Virus record (IMG/VR): IMGVR_UViG_3300021171_000003
Location: 1 to 43,492 of that record
Reading direction: 5' to 3' (one strand)
Source: a virus
DNA: 43,492 nt
Position numbers and translations under genes: made by a program. Shown here piece by piece: positions 16,906-24,030 of this stretch (positions are counted from its first letter, which is position 1; every line of letters begins with the position of its first letter). The notes beneath the pieces are model-generated. The model was not told where the DNA came from, ran no database searches, and saw only the letters and a list, made by a program, of their open reading frames with translations.

Positions 16906-16934
16906 TGACAGACAGTGCGGGCCTGTGGTAGACT
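16905..16934 (+). promoter_or_regulatory. Early promoter P1
   Basis: TTGACA and TAGACT are separated by 18 bp. The spacer contains the AGTGCGG and TGTGG elements shared with the three other promoters of this arm. The first start codon lies about 40 bases downstream of the predicted transcription start. Confidence 0.7.
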
Positions 16935-16982
16935 GAGGCATGGTCGGGAGCGAACGAGCTGAACGGCCAAGGAGCGACACCG

Positions 16983-17420
16983 ATGGACACGAACAAGCAG
17001 ATGCAGGAGCAGGGCACAGCAGCAGCCGTCCCGCTGCCCGGACTTAAGGCGGCGCTGGCGCGAGCGGCCAAGGGCAAGCAGGCGGCAGAGCTACCCAAGC
17101 GGGCGAAGAAGGTAGACGTGCGGGCAGGTGCGAAGGCGATAGCCAAGGCCGTAGCCAAGGGCGTCGTCAAGCACGCACCCAAGGCCGAGACTGAGCAGGA
17201 GCGGCAAGCGAGGCTCGCCAAGCTGCGCGTCAACAACTGCCTGTGCGGGTGCGGCACGAAGGTCAAGGGGCGCTTCGCACAGGGGCACGACCAGCGCGTG
17301 CGCGGGATGATTGCGCGCAACGAGCTGAACAACACGCTGAGGCAGGCCATCGGCAGGCACGTGGTTGTGCCGGAGATCGAGCGCCCGAATCAGCCCGTGC
17401 TGCTCGGGGTGGGGGCATAA
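16983..17420 (+). CDS. Small basic protein with CxCGCG...GHDxR motif (paralogue 1)
   Basis: This is the first gene of the rightward arm. The ATG follows the leader AAGGAGCGACACC. The 145-residue protein has a Lys/Ala-rich N-terminal helix region (residues 20-65) and a short metal-site-like motif, CLCGCGTKVKGRFAQGHDQR (about residues 86-105), in which three Cys and a His could bind zinc. The same motif occurs in the 17771-18514 protein. Motifs of this kind are seen in many small phage proteins, but their role is not established. The basic composition suggests nucleic acid binding or action on a host protein early in infection; this is inference. Confidence 0.65.
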   Translation: MDTNKQMQEQGTAAAVPLPGLKAALARAAKGKQAAELPKRAKKVDVRAGAKAIAKAVAKGVVKHAPKAETEQERQARLAKLRVNNCLCGCGTKVKGRFAQGHDQRVRGMIARNELNNTLRQAIGRHVVVPEIERPNQPVLLGVGA

Positions 17421-17439
17421 GGGCAAAGGCGGTGCAGCG

Positions 17440-17820
17440 ATGACCAAACGCAAACGGCGTGGCGGTGTCGCGAAGGGCGTAAGAACCGCCAAGTCACCGG
17501 GCATCGGCGGGGGGCTGTTGAACCCGCCGACGCCCCTAACCACGCTCATGGGCACGATCACGCTGGGACAGCTCAGCAGGAAGCTGGGCGTGTCCATGAG
17601 CATGCTGAGCAAGGTGTTCAACGGCAAGAGGACTCCGGGCATGAGGCTCGGGCGGGAGCTGGCGTTCGCGCTCGGAACGACGGTGGACCGCCTGATGCTC
17701 GTGCTCGATCTGGTGCAGGAGCAGCGCAAGAAGGAGCAGCAGGAGCAGGCAGCACAAAAGGAGCGACACGATGACGTCAGTAATCAGCCGGATTCCACGG
17801 ATACCGGGACAACCCGGTAA
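17440..17820 (+). CDS. Cro/CI-type HTH transcription regulator
   Basis: The start at 17440 is chosen because AAAGGCGG precedes it; longer upstream frames run through the previous gene. The 126-residue protein has a Lys/Arg-rich N-terminus and a helix-turn-helix of the Cro/C1 type at about residues 40-85 (ITLGQLSRKLGVSMSMLSKV, then FNGKRTPG, then a third helix ending TTVDRLMLVL). A charged Gln/Glu/Lys-rich helix follows. It overlaps the next gene by 50 bases. A likely target is the palindrome at 16888-16905 next to P1, which would make this an autoregulatory early switch. No integrase is present, so a lysogeny role is not implied. Confidence 0.75.
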   Translation: MTKRKRRGGVAKGVRTAKSPGIGGGLLNPPTPLTTLMGTITLGQLSRKLGVSMSMLSKVFNGKRTPGMRLGRELAFALGTTVDRLMLVLDLVQEQRKKEQQEQAAQKERHDDVSNQPDSTDTGTTR

Positions 17821-18514
17821 GCCGAACTACGCGTACGGAGCGCCACAACACAACCTGCCACGCGATCAAGAAGTGCCCATAAGACAACTCAAGCCCGGAG
17901 AGAGGTTTCGCTTGGACCTGCCCATCGCCAACAAGATGCACTTCGGCACGCTCGTCCGGATAGGGCCGGGCACAGCCATGGTCATCATGGACGGCCACGA
18001 GCAGGAGCGCCACTTCAACACCAAGGAAGGATCGGTATCGTTCGTGCGGACGACGGGCGGGCCGACGTACTGGTCAACCAGCACGCCCGTGGTTCCGGTC
18101 GGCGAGACGCGAGACGTAACGAGGTTCCTCAGCGCACCAGAAGCGGCAGTGACAAAACCACAAGCACCACCAAAAGGAGAAGCACAGATGACAGCACAAG
18201 CGGTAGGACTCCCGGGCATCGGTAAGCACACGAAGACGGCGGCACAGACGGCCAAGGCCAATGCGGCAGAGCGCAAGGCGAAGGCCAAGACCGCCCCTCG
18301 CGTCAAGAAGGAGGTCGTGCTCAACGACTGCCTCTGCGGCTGCGGTACGCAGGTGAAGGGCAGATTCTCGATGGGCCACGACGCGCGGTACTACGGCTGG
18401 CTTCGGGCGATCGTCAACGGCGACGAGAAGAAGCTCGCCAACGTGCCCCCGAAGTTCAAGATGGGGCACCCGAAGGCCAAGGCGGCGGCAGAGCTGAAAG
18501 CGTCCGGGCACTGA
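17771..18514 (+). CDS. Protein with CxCGCG...GHDxR motif (paralogue 2), with an internal start
   Basis: The ATG follows AAAGGAGCGACACG. The 247-residue product has an unassigned N-terminal domain (about residues 30-115, containing RQLKPGERFRLDLPIANKMH) and a C-terminal region with CLCGCGTQVKGRFSMGHDAR, the motif also present in the 16983-17420 protein. An in-frame ATG at 18188 has AAAAGGAG eight bases upstream, and the 108-residue product it would start has the same layout as paralogue 1. The gene may thus encode a long and a short form, or be a fusion of two former genes. The function is unknown; a zinc-binding role is inferred from Cys and His. Confidence 0.65.
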   Translation: MTSVISRIPRIPGQPGKPNYAYGAPQHNLPRDQEVPIRQLKPGERFRLDLPIANKMHFGTLVRIGPGTAMVIMDGHEQERHFNTKEGSVSFVRTTGGPTYWSTSTPVVPVGETRDVTRFLSAPEAAVTKPQAPPKGEAQMTAQAVGLPGIGKHTKTAAQTAKANAAERKAKAKTAPRVKKEVVLNDCLCGCGTQVKGRFSMGHDARYYGWLRAIVNGDEKKLANVPPKFKMGHPKAKAAAELKASGH

Positions 18515-18544
18515 GGCAGGGCCGGATCAGTGACCTCGGATGGA

Positions 18545-18579
18545 CGAGGCCCGCTCCAATTCCCTTGCGGCGGGCCTCG
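18545..18579 (+). terminator. Perfect 10-bp hairpin, possible terminator or processing site
   Basis: CGAGGCCCGC pairs exactly with GCGGGCCTCG across a 15-base loop, between the stop at 18514 and the next start at 18604. There is no T-run after it, so it would be a non-canonical terminator or an RNA stability element. Confidence 0.4.
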
Positions 18580-18603
18580 ACATCTCCCTTAAGGAGCGAC
18601 ACC

Positions 18604-18711
18604 ATGAGCGACTCGTACAGCAACTTCCGTGAGGCCCGGGCCGTCATCCTCTGGGCCGCAGTAGCAGCCTTAGTCCTCTTCACTGCCCTCGCTTGGGTTC
18701 TCGATTTTTAG
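18604..18711 (+). CDS. 35-residue single-pass membrane protein
   Basis: The ATG is preceded by TAAGGAGCGACACC, the same leader that introduces the genes at 16983, 17771 and 29797, which is the main reason to accept so short a gene. The product MSDSYSNFREARAVILWAAV continues into AALVLFTALAWVLDF: a short polar N-terminus and one transmembrane helix of about 20 residues. Nothing more can be said of its role. A small early membrane protein could modify the host envelope. Confidence 0.6.
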   Translation: MSDSYSNFREARAVILWAAVAALVLFTALAWVLDF

Positions 18712-18743
18712 CCCGCCGAAGTCCCCGCCATCGGGCCGCACTA

Positions 18744-18773
18744 TTGACAGGCTGTGCGGCCCCGTGGTACAGT
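18744..18773 (+). promoter_or_regulatory. Early promoter P2
   Basis: TTGACA and TACAGT are separated by 18 bp, with the shared spacer elements GGCTGTGCGG and CGTGG. The predicted transcription start, near 18779-18781, coincides with the first base of the long helix in the structured element downstream. Confidence 0.75.
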
Positions 18774-18778
18774 AGCCG

Positions 18779-18889
18779 TACGCTAGTGACGGGGCCGGAA
18801 ACGTCATAGGCCCAATAAGCGGTCGAGCGTCTGCGGATGCTGGCCGCCCCACCGGGCAAGTGTCGCTCCGCCCGGCCCCGTCCAGCGTA
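18779..18889 (+). ncRNA. Candidate structured leader RNA or small RNA
   Basis: Directly at the predicted start of the P2 transcript, TACGCT (18779-18784) pairs with AGCGTA (18884-18889), and after a small internal loop GACGGGGCCGG (18788-18798) pairs with CCGGCCCCGTC (18872-18882). Inside this closing stem GCCC (18810-18813) pairs with GGGC (18854-18857), GCGGTC (18819-18824) with GGCCGC (18842-18847), and AGCGTC (18826-18831) with GGTGCT-type partner bases 18836-18841 around a TGCG loop. No open frame with a ribosome binding site covers the segment. It could be a free small RNA or a cis-acting leader of the gene at 19023. No known family is recognised. Confidence 0.5.
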
Positions 18890-18965
18890 GGAGCGGCAGC
18901 CCCCATGGCAGCAGTGCGCAGTACAAGATCTTCTGTAGAGCACAGCATAATCCCCCCGTGGCCGC

Positions 18966-19007
18966 GTAGCACACGGTGTAGCACACGGCTACGTGCTACC
19001 GTAGCAC
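18966..19007. promoter_or_regulatory. GTAGCAC operator-like repeat cluster
   Basis: GTAGCAC occurs at 18966-18972, 18978-18984 and 19001-19007, and its inverse GTGCTAC at 18993-18999. The last two form a perfect palindrome GTGCTAC-C-GTAGCAC ending just before the AAGGAG of the next gene. Together with P2 and the structured RNA this accounts for the 311-base stretch 18712-19022, which has no protein gene. Confidence 0.55.
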
Positions 19008-19022
19008 AAGGAGATGCCCCGG

Positions 19023-19559
19023 ATGGCCAAAGACGATCGAGTGATTCCCCTGCCCGGCAAGTCTACGATGTCCGAGTTCATGGTGCCCGCGCAGGACAAG
19101 CTGGGGCACTCCGCGACGGTGCACTGCCGCGTGCCCCCCGGCATGCTGCGCGACATCGAGAAGCTGATGGTCCACAAGGAGGTTTTCGGCTGGGAGACGC
19201 AATCGGACTTCCTCAGGTGGGCGATAAGGTACGGATTCGACTACGCGGCCAAGAGGTCGAACGACAAGCAGATACTCAACTACGGCGCGGAGAGGCGGGC
19301 CATGGAGGAGGCGCTCATCGAGGAGCAGCAGCACATGATGTTCAAGACCGACATGGAGAAGGTGGAAAAGACCGTGCAGATGATGGAGAGCGACGGGCAC
19401 CGCGACCGGATAGTGCCCCTGCTGCTGAGGATGAAGGAGAGGATAGCGCGGATCGAGGAGAAGTACTGGCGCGAGCATTGGAGGAAGGAATTCACGCGGA
19501 AATTCAACTACTACTTGAGGCCGGTGAGCCTCACGGACTTTGACGACGGGGATGGGTAG
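19023..19559 (+). CDS. Ribbon-helix-helix-like regulator with long helical tail
   Basis: AAGGAG lies nine bases before the ATG at 19023, but touches the in-frame ATG at 19014, so the later start is preferred (178 residues). Residues about 30-75 (ATVHCRVPPGMLRDIEKLMV, then FGWETQSDFLRWAIRYGFDY) have the strand-helix-helix pattern of MetJ/Arc-type DNA-binding proteins: a TVHCRVP strand, a helix, and a SDFLRWAIRYG helix. The C-terminal 100 residues are helical and highly charged, possibly a coiled coil. The GTAGCAC repeats just upstream are suitable sites for such a dimeric binder, so autoregulation is likely. This is inference; no structure match was run. Confidence 0.6.
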   Translation: MAKDDRVIPLPGKSTMSEFMVPAQDKLGHSATVHCRVPPGMLRDIEKLMVHKEVFGWETQSDFLRWAIRYGFDYAAKRSNDKQILNYGAERRAMEEALIEEQQHMMFKTDMEKVEKTVQMMESDGHRDRIVPLLLRMKERIARIEEKYWREHWRKEFTRKFNYYLRPVSLTDFDDGDG

Positions 19560-19587
19560 GGGGATAGGGGGAGATAGGAGGACGCAA

Positions 19588-19860
19588 ATGGGCGACACGG
19601 AGACGGGAAGCTGGGGCAGCAGGGAGCTGGGCGGGTACATCAGACGCGAGGAGGCAAGGAAAATGGCTGGAGAACATCGGCAGGGAGAATTGGAAGTCAG
19701 CTTGAGGATGAACGGTGCGGAAGTGGCGACGACGAGAATAGGGTGGCCGAATCCGTACGAGATCGAGCACGGGGGAAAGAAGTGGTGGTTCAGCGGGGAA
19801 ATGGACGGGAAGGGAAGGCCGATATACACGGACAAAGAGGCCAAGGTTGACTTCCGATGA
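19588..19860 (+). CDS. Small hypothetical protein
   Basis: The start is the ATG at 19588 with AGGAGG seven bases upstream; longer frames lack such a signal and read through the previous gene's end. The 90-residue product contains RMNGAEVATTRIGWPNPYEI and KKWWFSGEMDGKGRPIYTDK, suggestive of a small beta-rich fold. It overlaps the next gene by four bases (ATGA). No family is recognised. Confidence 0.6.
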   Translation: MGDTETGSWGSRELGGYIRREEARKMAGEHRQGELEVSLRMNGAEVATTRIGWPNPYEIEHGGKKWWFSGEMDGKGRPIYTDKEAKVDFR

Positions 19861-20210
19861 CTGAGGGCAATCGGGAACGGCTGGAAGCTGCGCTGCGCGA
19901 GTTACCCGGAGTGGACTTGTATTACGAAGATGGACAGGTTGTAGGGGCTATCAATTTCCCTCACGCTGGCGAATACGTGCTACGCAAAGACGCGCTAGCC
20001 GCCCTCGCCACCTCCGTCACTGAGCCGGATGGCCTAAAGAACGCTCTTAGGTGGGCATTGCGTGAAGGACGAAAAGGATTCTATACGGTCTCAGAAGGCG
20101 CTGGAGTTTTTTACCACTGTCGCTTCTGTCATGCAGTTTCAGAGAATCCCGATAAACTGAATCACGAGGATGCTTGCGAATATTTCCACGCTAAGAAGGA
20201 GGCCCAGTGA
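19857..20210 (+). CDS. Small protein with a Cys/His zinc-finger-like motif
   Basis: The ATG overlaps the preceding stop (ATGA). The 117-residue protein ends in a segment with HCRFCHA, fifteen residues, then HEDACEYF: Cys-x2-Cys followed by His and Cys, a likely zinc site used in many small phage proteins. The N-terminal half is an ordinary alpha/beta sequence (ERLEAALRELPGVDLYYEDG). Its stop overlaps the GTG start of the next gene (GTGA). The role is unknown. Confidence 0.6.
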   Translation: MTEGNRERLEAALRELPGVDLYYEDGQVVGAINFPHAGEYVLRKDALAALATSVTEPDGLKNALRWALREGRKGFYTVSEGAGVFYHCRFCHAVSENPDKLNHEDACEYFHAKKEAQ

Positions 20211-20845
20211 CGCCGGACTTATGCCAACGAATCACAGATTATCTGACATGCGGAGGGTTGTTTAACCCGGAATCTGCGCTGCACGAAAGAGTGCGAGATT
20301 TGCTGATTGAGTGCCGCACAGAACTTGAGGCGCGGGCCGTCGCAGAGAAGGCTCCTGCGCCACTTCGTAAGCAACTTGAAGACCTAGTAGCGAGAGCGGA
20401 ATGGCACCGTGAGCAGGACGCGGCGCTGGCCGGGGTCGCGCAGGAAGTCCCAAAAGGAGGTGACACTTTGCCGGAACGATTTGACCGGCTTCACAAGCAA
20501 GAGTGGGGGAGCACCGAGCCGCTGAATTCAACGAGTGCGGCCAGTCCACTGAACGCGGATGAGATTGTGGATGAATGCCTAGACCTATTCCCACAAGACC
20601 CTATTTTTGATGAGAACGTGTTGACCAGTATAATTCGTAAGAAACTTCTGGCGCTCAAGGGCCGCTTCACATTAGCTGCACCACAGGTGCGTGAGGAGAC
20701 GGTTCGACTGGAGGAAGCGCGTTGGTGGAGGGGCCGCACCGATGGGATACACATGGGCGATTGCCGATGCAATTTATGCGACCATATTCACGAACTGGAG
20801 CGGGCCGCGCTGGCCCCGCGCGAAACGGAGGAAGGGAAATCGTGA
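20207..20845 (+). CDS. Hypothetical protein with C-terminal Cys/His motif
   Basis: The start is a GTG overlapping the preceding stop. The 212-residue product is mostly helical and charged. Its C-terminal 45 residues contain EEARWWRGRTDGIHMGDCRC followed by NLCDHIHELERA, i.e. a His...Cys-x-Cys-x2-Cys-x-His cluster that could bind a metal. AAAAGGAG occurs at about residue 85 before the codons for LPERFD, a possible internal start. It is the last gene before the helicase, which begins within its stop codon (GTGA). No known family. Confidence 0.55.
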   Translation: MTPDLCQRITDYLTCGGLFNPESALHERVRDLLIECRTELEARAVAEKAPAPLRKQLEDLVARAEWHREQDAALAGVAQEVPKGGDTLPERFDRLHKQEWGSTEPLNSTSAASPLNADEIVDECLDLFPQDPIFDENVLTSIIRKKLLALKGRFTLAAPQVREETVRLEEARWWRGRTDGIHMGDCRCNLCDHIHELERAALAPRETEEGKS

Positions 20846-22494
20846 GCACCTGCCCCACCAATGTCGGCCTCCCTGCCCGCTTCAAGTATTGGCGTCCGGG
20901 CCAGCAGCTCGCCATCGACCGCGCCCTCAATAGCCCGGCAAGGTTCATGGCCATGTGCATGCCCACGGGCAGCGGCAAGAGCCTCGTGTACGTCGCCCTG
21001 TCCCGGGCATTTGGGCGTACGTGCATCCTTACCTCCACCAAGGGGCTACAGGACCAGCTCATCCGGGACTTCCGCGAGATCGGCATGACCGACATCCGGG
21101 GCATGAATAATTACGAGTGTCTCGCCGTGGGACAGGAGGGCGAATTCCCGTTCTTCAAGGACGATTCTCAGCCGGTCGCCTGCGACGAGGGGCCGTGCAC
21201 GGGAGGATTCCGATGCGAAATGAGGCAGGCGGGGTGCACGTATTTTGACGCCAAACGCACCGCCACCCGGTCGGAACTGGTGGTGACGAACTACTCGTAC
21301 TGGCTGAGGGTCATGAATACCGGCAAGGAGGACGCCGGGCTGGGGAAATTCGACCTGCTGGTGCTGGACGAGGCACACGGTGCACCGGACGAGCTGAGCG
21401 ACTACCTGAGCGTGGAGGTCGGGGCGGCAGAGCTGGAGCAACTCATCAGTGAGGGATGGCCGGGGGAGCATCCGGAATTCGATTGGTGGCGCTCTTGGGC
21501 CGAACGAATATCAAGCGTTGTAGGCGGCCAGATAGCGGAGGCGGAGGAAGATCGGCAGCCGACCCGGGCGGCATTGCGCCACCTCAAGGCCCTAAGGAGC
21601 CTGCGCGACCGCTTGGGACAGGTCAAGGACGCTAAGGGGGAGTGGGTTCAGGAGAGTTACCGGGATATGCGGGGCAGTCGCAAGCTTAAGTTTGATCCGG
21701 TCTACCCGAAGGAGTACAATGGAGCGCTATTTGCAGACGTACCTCACGTGCTTATGGTGTCTGCCACAGTTCGACCTAAGACTCTTGACCTGCTTGGACT
21801 CGGCCCCTCGGGAGCTGGTGGACAGCGCTTGCACGATTTTATGGAGTCAAATGTGGCCTTCCCGGTCGCTCGTCGGCCCGTTATTTATGTCCCTACAGTG
21901 AGAATGAAGCACGGCATGGACAACGGCGACATGATCTGGTGGGTGAACAGAATAGACCAGATCATCGACAAGCGCAAGGACCGGAAGGGCATCCTGCACA
22001 CGACCAGCTACAAGAGGGCGGAATTCTTCATGGCCCACACGAGGCACGGGGAGATATGCGCCCTGCCCCGTGGCCCCGCAGTACGGGGGGCCGTCGCCGC
22101 ATTTAAGGGAGAGGCTCCGGATGAATCGGCAGGGCATCCGGCGCAGCTATCTTATGTGCGACTGCTGGTATCCCCCAGCCTGACGACCGGCTACGACTTC
22201 CCGGGGGACTCCTGCCGGTACCAGATCGTGGGGAAGATTCCGTTTCCAGACACAAGGTCGAAGGTGCTCCAAGCCCGGGAGGCGCACGACAAGGACTACG
22301 GGGCGTACGTGGCGATGCAAACATTGGTGCAGACCTGCGGGCGGGGCATGAGGTCGGCGGACGACTGGTGCGAGACCATCATCGTGGACAGCAACTGGTC
22401 GTGGTTCCTGCCGAGGTACAAGCATTTTGCGCCGGACTGGTTTATTAAGGCGTGCAGCACCAGCAATCTGGTGCCGGACGCGCTTAATTTGTAG
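20842..22494 (+). CDS. XPD/DinG-like SF2 helicase
   Basis: The start is the GTG at 20842 with GGAGG and GGGAAA upstream, overlapping the previous stop. The 550-residue protein has Walker A PTGSGKS (residues 41-47), a DEAH box (LLVLDEAHGAP, 176-179), motif III-like VSATVRPK, and a C-terminal motif VI-like QTCGRGMRSADD with catalytic Arg. Between motifs Ia and II lie Cys92, 114, 119, 125 and 132, the place where XPD/DinG helicases carry a 4Fe-4S cluster. Such helicases unwind DNA 5'-3'. In phages this type sits with recombination genes, as here. A role in replication or DNA-end processing is likely. Confidence 0.85.
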   Translation: MSTCPTNVGLPARFKYWRPGQQLAIDRALNSPARFMAMCMPTGSGKSLVYVALSRAFGRTCILTSTKGLQDQLIRDFREIGMTDIRGMNNYECLAVGQEGEFPFFKDDSQPVACDEGPCTGGFRCEMRQAGCTYFDAKRTATRSELVVTNYSYWLRVMNTGKEDAGLGKFDLLVLDEAHGAPDELSDYLSVEVGAAELEQLISEGWPGEHPEFDWWRSWAERISSVVGGQIAEAEEDRQPTRAALRHLKALRSLRDRLGQVKDAKGEWVQESYRDMRGSRKLKFDPVYPKEYNGALFADVPHVLMVSATVRPKTLDLLGLGPSGAGGQRLHDFMESNVAFPVARRPVIYVPTVRMKHGMDNGDMIWWVNRIDQIIDKRKDRKGILHTTSYKRAEFFMAHTRHGEICALPRGPAVRGAVAAFKGEAPDESAGHPAQLSYVRLLVSPSLTTGYDFPGDSCRYQIVGKIPFPDTRSKVLQAREAHDKDYGAYVAMQTLVQTCGRGMRSADDWCETIIVDSNWSWFLPRYKHFAPDWFIKACSTSNLVPDALNL

Positions 22495-22496
22495 TA

Positions 22497-22526
22497 TTGA
22501 CAGGGTGTGTGGCAGTAGTGTACGAT
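22497..22526 (+). promoter_or_regulatory. Early/middle promoter P3
   Basis: TTGACA and TACGAT are separated by 18 bp; the spacer starts GGGTGTGTGG as in P4. It lies in the 55-base gap after the helicase and directly precedes the run of recombination, Z-base and polymerase genes, none of which has another promoter before P4. Confidence 0.75.
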
Positions 22527-22549
22527 CATCTCACAGGAGGGCACTAAAC

Positions 22550-23431
22550 ATGCCGATTCAAATGCAGAAGAAGGCGGGGCAGCAAGCAGGAGCGGGGGCA
22601 GGGAAGCAGTCGGGGGCACCGGCAGGGCAGCGGGGCGCAATGGCGGAAGGCTCACCGGTGTCGCTCAGGCCATCGGATCAGGTTTCCGAGGGCCTGTTGG
22701 ACGATTGCGACGTGACGTTCGAATCGTTCATCTTCACGCTGGAGGCACCGCCGAATTACAACGCGGGGGACGCGGTGCCGCTGTTCGTAAAAGCCTCCTT
22801 AGCGGTGGACGGGGGCGAAACGGTGGAGCAGTGGTGGTCAGCCGGGGACTCCTCGAAATTTCAACCATCCGAGGACGGAGATACGGCGGTAAGGGTCAAG
22901 GGTTCGGGGGGGCTGGGGCAGGGCACCAACGCTGCGGCGCTCTTCCGGTCGATCGTCGATGCGGGGTTCCCCGAGGACAAGATCACTGCCGGTTTATCCT
23001 GCTTCGTCGGAATGAATGCCCACATGCAGCAGGTAGCCATGAACAGGAAGGGGCTACCGGCGCAGGAGGGCAAGAGGCCGTCAACCACGCTGCTGGTGGC
23101 AAAGATCAACCGGCTACCGTGGGAGCAAGCAGGGAAAGTTGCCCCAAAAGGCAAGGCCGCTACGTCCACGAAGACAACCCCCGCGACCCGGACGGCCCCG
23201 GCGGCCTCAAACGGTGACGTCACCGATGACGCTGCGGCCATCATCGCCACCATCCTCGCCAAGGGGCCGTGCAAGTCGGCCTCCCTCCCGGCCAAGGCGT
23301 TCCCGCATCTGGCGGGGAAGGCTAACCGGGCGGACATCCTCAACCTGCTCAAGGACGCGGACTTCCTTGTCGCGGCATCCGAGGCGGGCCACTTCCAATT
23401 CGACGGCGAGACAGTCAGCGCCAACGAATAA
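22550..23431 (+). CDS. Unassigned replication/recombination-cluster protein, possible ssDNA-binding protein
   Basis: The ATG at 22550 has CAGGAGGG seven bases upstream and lies just after P3, so it should be highly expressed. The 293-residue product has a Gln/Gly/Ala-rich N-terminal 35 residues, a folded beta-rich domain (about 45-185; DVTFESFIFTLEAPPNYNAG, then FVKASLAVDGGETVEQWWSA), a Lys/Thr/Ala linker (200-230) and a C-terminal helical domain (230-290) resembling a winged-helix or similar small domain. High expression, a linker and position before the nuclease and RecA-like ATPase fit an ssDNA-binding partner. That is inference; no OB-fold signature is certain. Confidence 0.55.
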   Translation: MPIQMQKKAGQQAGAGAGKQSGAPAGQRGAMAEGSPVSLRPSDQVSEGLLDDCDVTFESFIFTLEAPPNYNAGDAVPLFVKASLAVDGGETVEQWWSAGDSSKFQPSEDGDTAVRVKGSGGLGQGTNAAALFRSIVDAGFPEDKITAGLSCFVGMNAHMQQVAMNRKGLPAQEGKRPSTTLLVAKINRLPWEQAGKVAPKGKAATSTKTTPATRTAPAASNGDVTDDAAAIIATILAKGPCKSASLPAKAFPHLAGKANRADILNLLKDADFLVAASEAGHFQFDGETVSANE

Positions 23432-23436
23432 CCCTG

Positions 23437-24030
23437 ATGGACCTGATAGAGTTGCGGACGGACGAAACGGTCTTTAGGCCCAAGGGGCCGGGCCGTTCGT
23501 CCGGGGTCCACGTCAGCGAGATCATAAGGAGCATCGAAAATGAGGTCACCAAACCCGGTAAGCGACGACCCTACGACAGCCTCACCAGCGATGAAAAGAG
23601 GCGGATGGGGGCTTATGTTACCGGAGGTTTTGCATGGGAAGAAGTTATCCGGGAGGCTGTGGTTGCGATGCATCTCGCCAGTAGCGATAGATTTATTCCT
23701 CCCGGGGAGCTTGAACTCGACGGCATTCATGGTACTCCCGATTGGTTCGATACTGAGGATTGGTGCATCGAGGAGTTTAAAGCAACGTGGCGTAGTAGTA
23801 GGCGGCCCATCACCCAAGACTTCTGGCACTGGTGGGTGCAGATAAGGGCATACTGCCACATGCTGGGGGTAAGGACGGCGAGGCTCCGGGTGTTCTTCGT
23901 AAACGGGGACTACCGGAATAGCGGCCCTCAGATCAAGATGTGGCAGGCGACATTCACACCGGAGGAATTGATTATGAATTGGGCAATGTTGCACCAGCAC
24001 GCAGTGGAAAAAGGATGGCTGCATGGCTAA
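23437..24030 (+). CDS. PD-(D/E)XK nuclease, Cas4/RecB-like exonuclease
   Basis: The 197-residue protein carries the PD-(D/E)XK core: an early Glu (GGFAWEEVIRE, about 68), the motif HGTPDW with Asp102, and EEFKAT with Glu113-x-Lys115, followed by a Gln-containing helix (WWVQIRAYCHML). This is the layout of phage exonucleases of the RecB/Cas4 group that resect DNA ends. It is co-transcribed with a RecA-like ATPase overlapping its stop by eight bases, a usual recombination pair. No Fe-S cysteine set is evident, which argues against a true Cas4. Confidence 0.8.
   Translation: MDLIELRTDETVFRPKGPGRSSGVHVSEIIRSIENEVTKPGKRRPYDSLTSDEKRRMGAYVTGGFAWEEVIREAVVAMHLASSDRFIPPGELELDGIHGTPDWFDTEDWCIEEFKATWRSSRRPITQDFWHWWVQIRAYCHMLGVRTARLRVFFVNGDYRNSGPQIKMWQATFTPEELIMNWAMLHQHAVEKGWLHG

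Noticed and set aside
18996-19844. 282-codon minus-strand open frame
   Set aside because: It lies opposite the ribbon-helix-helix-like gene and its neighbour, is Leu/Pro/His-rich noise and has no start signal.
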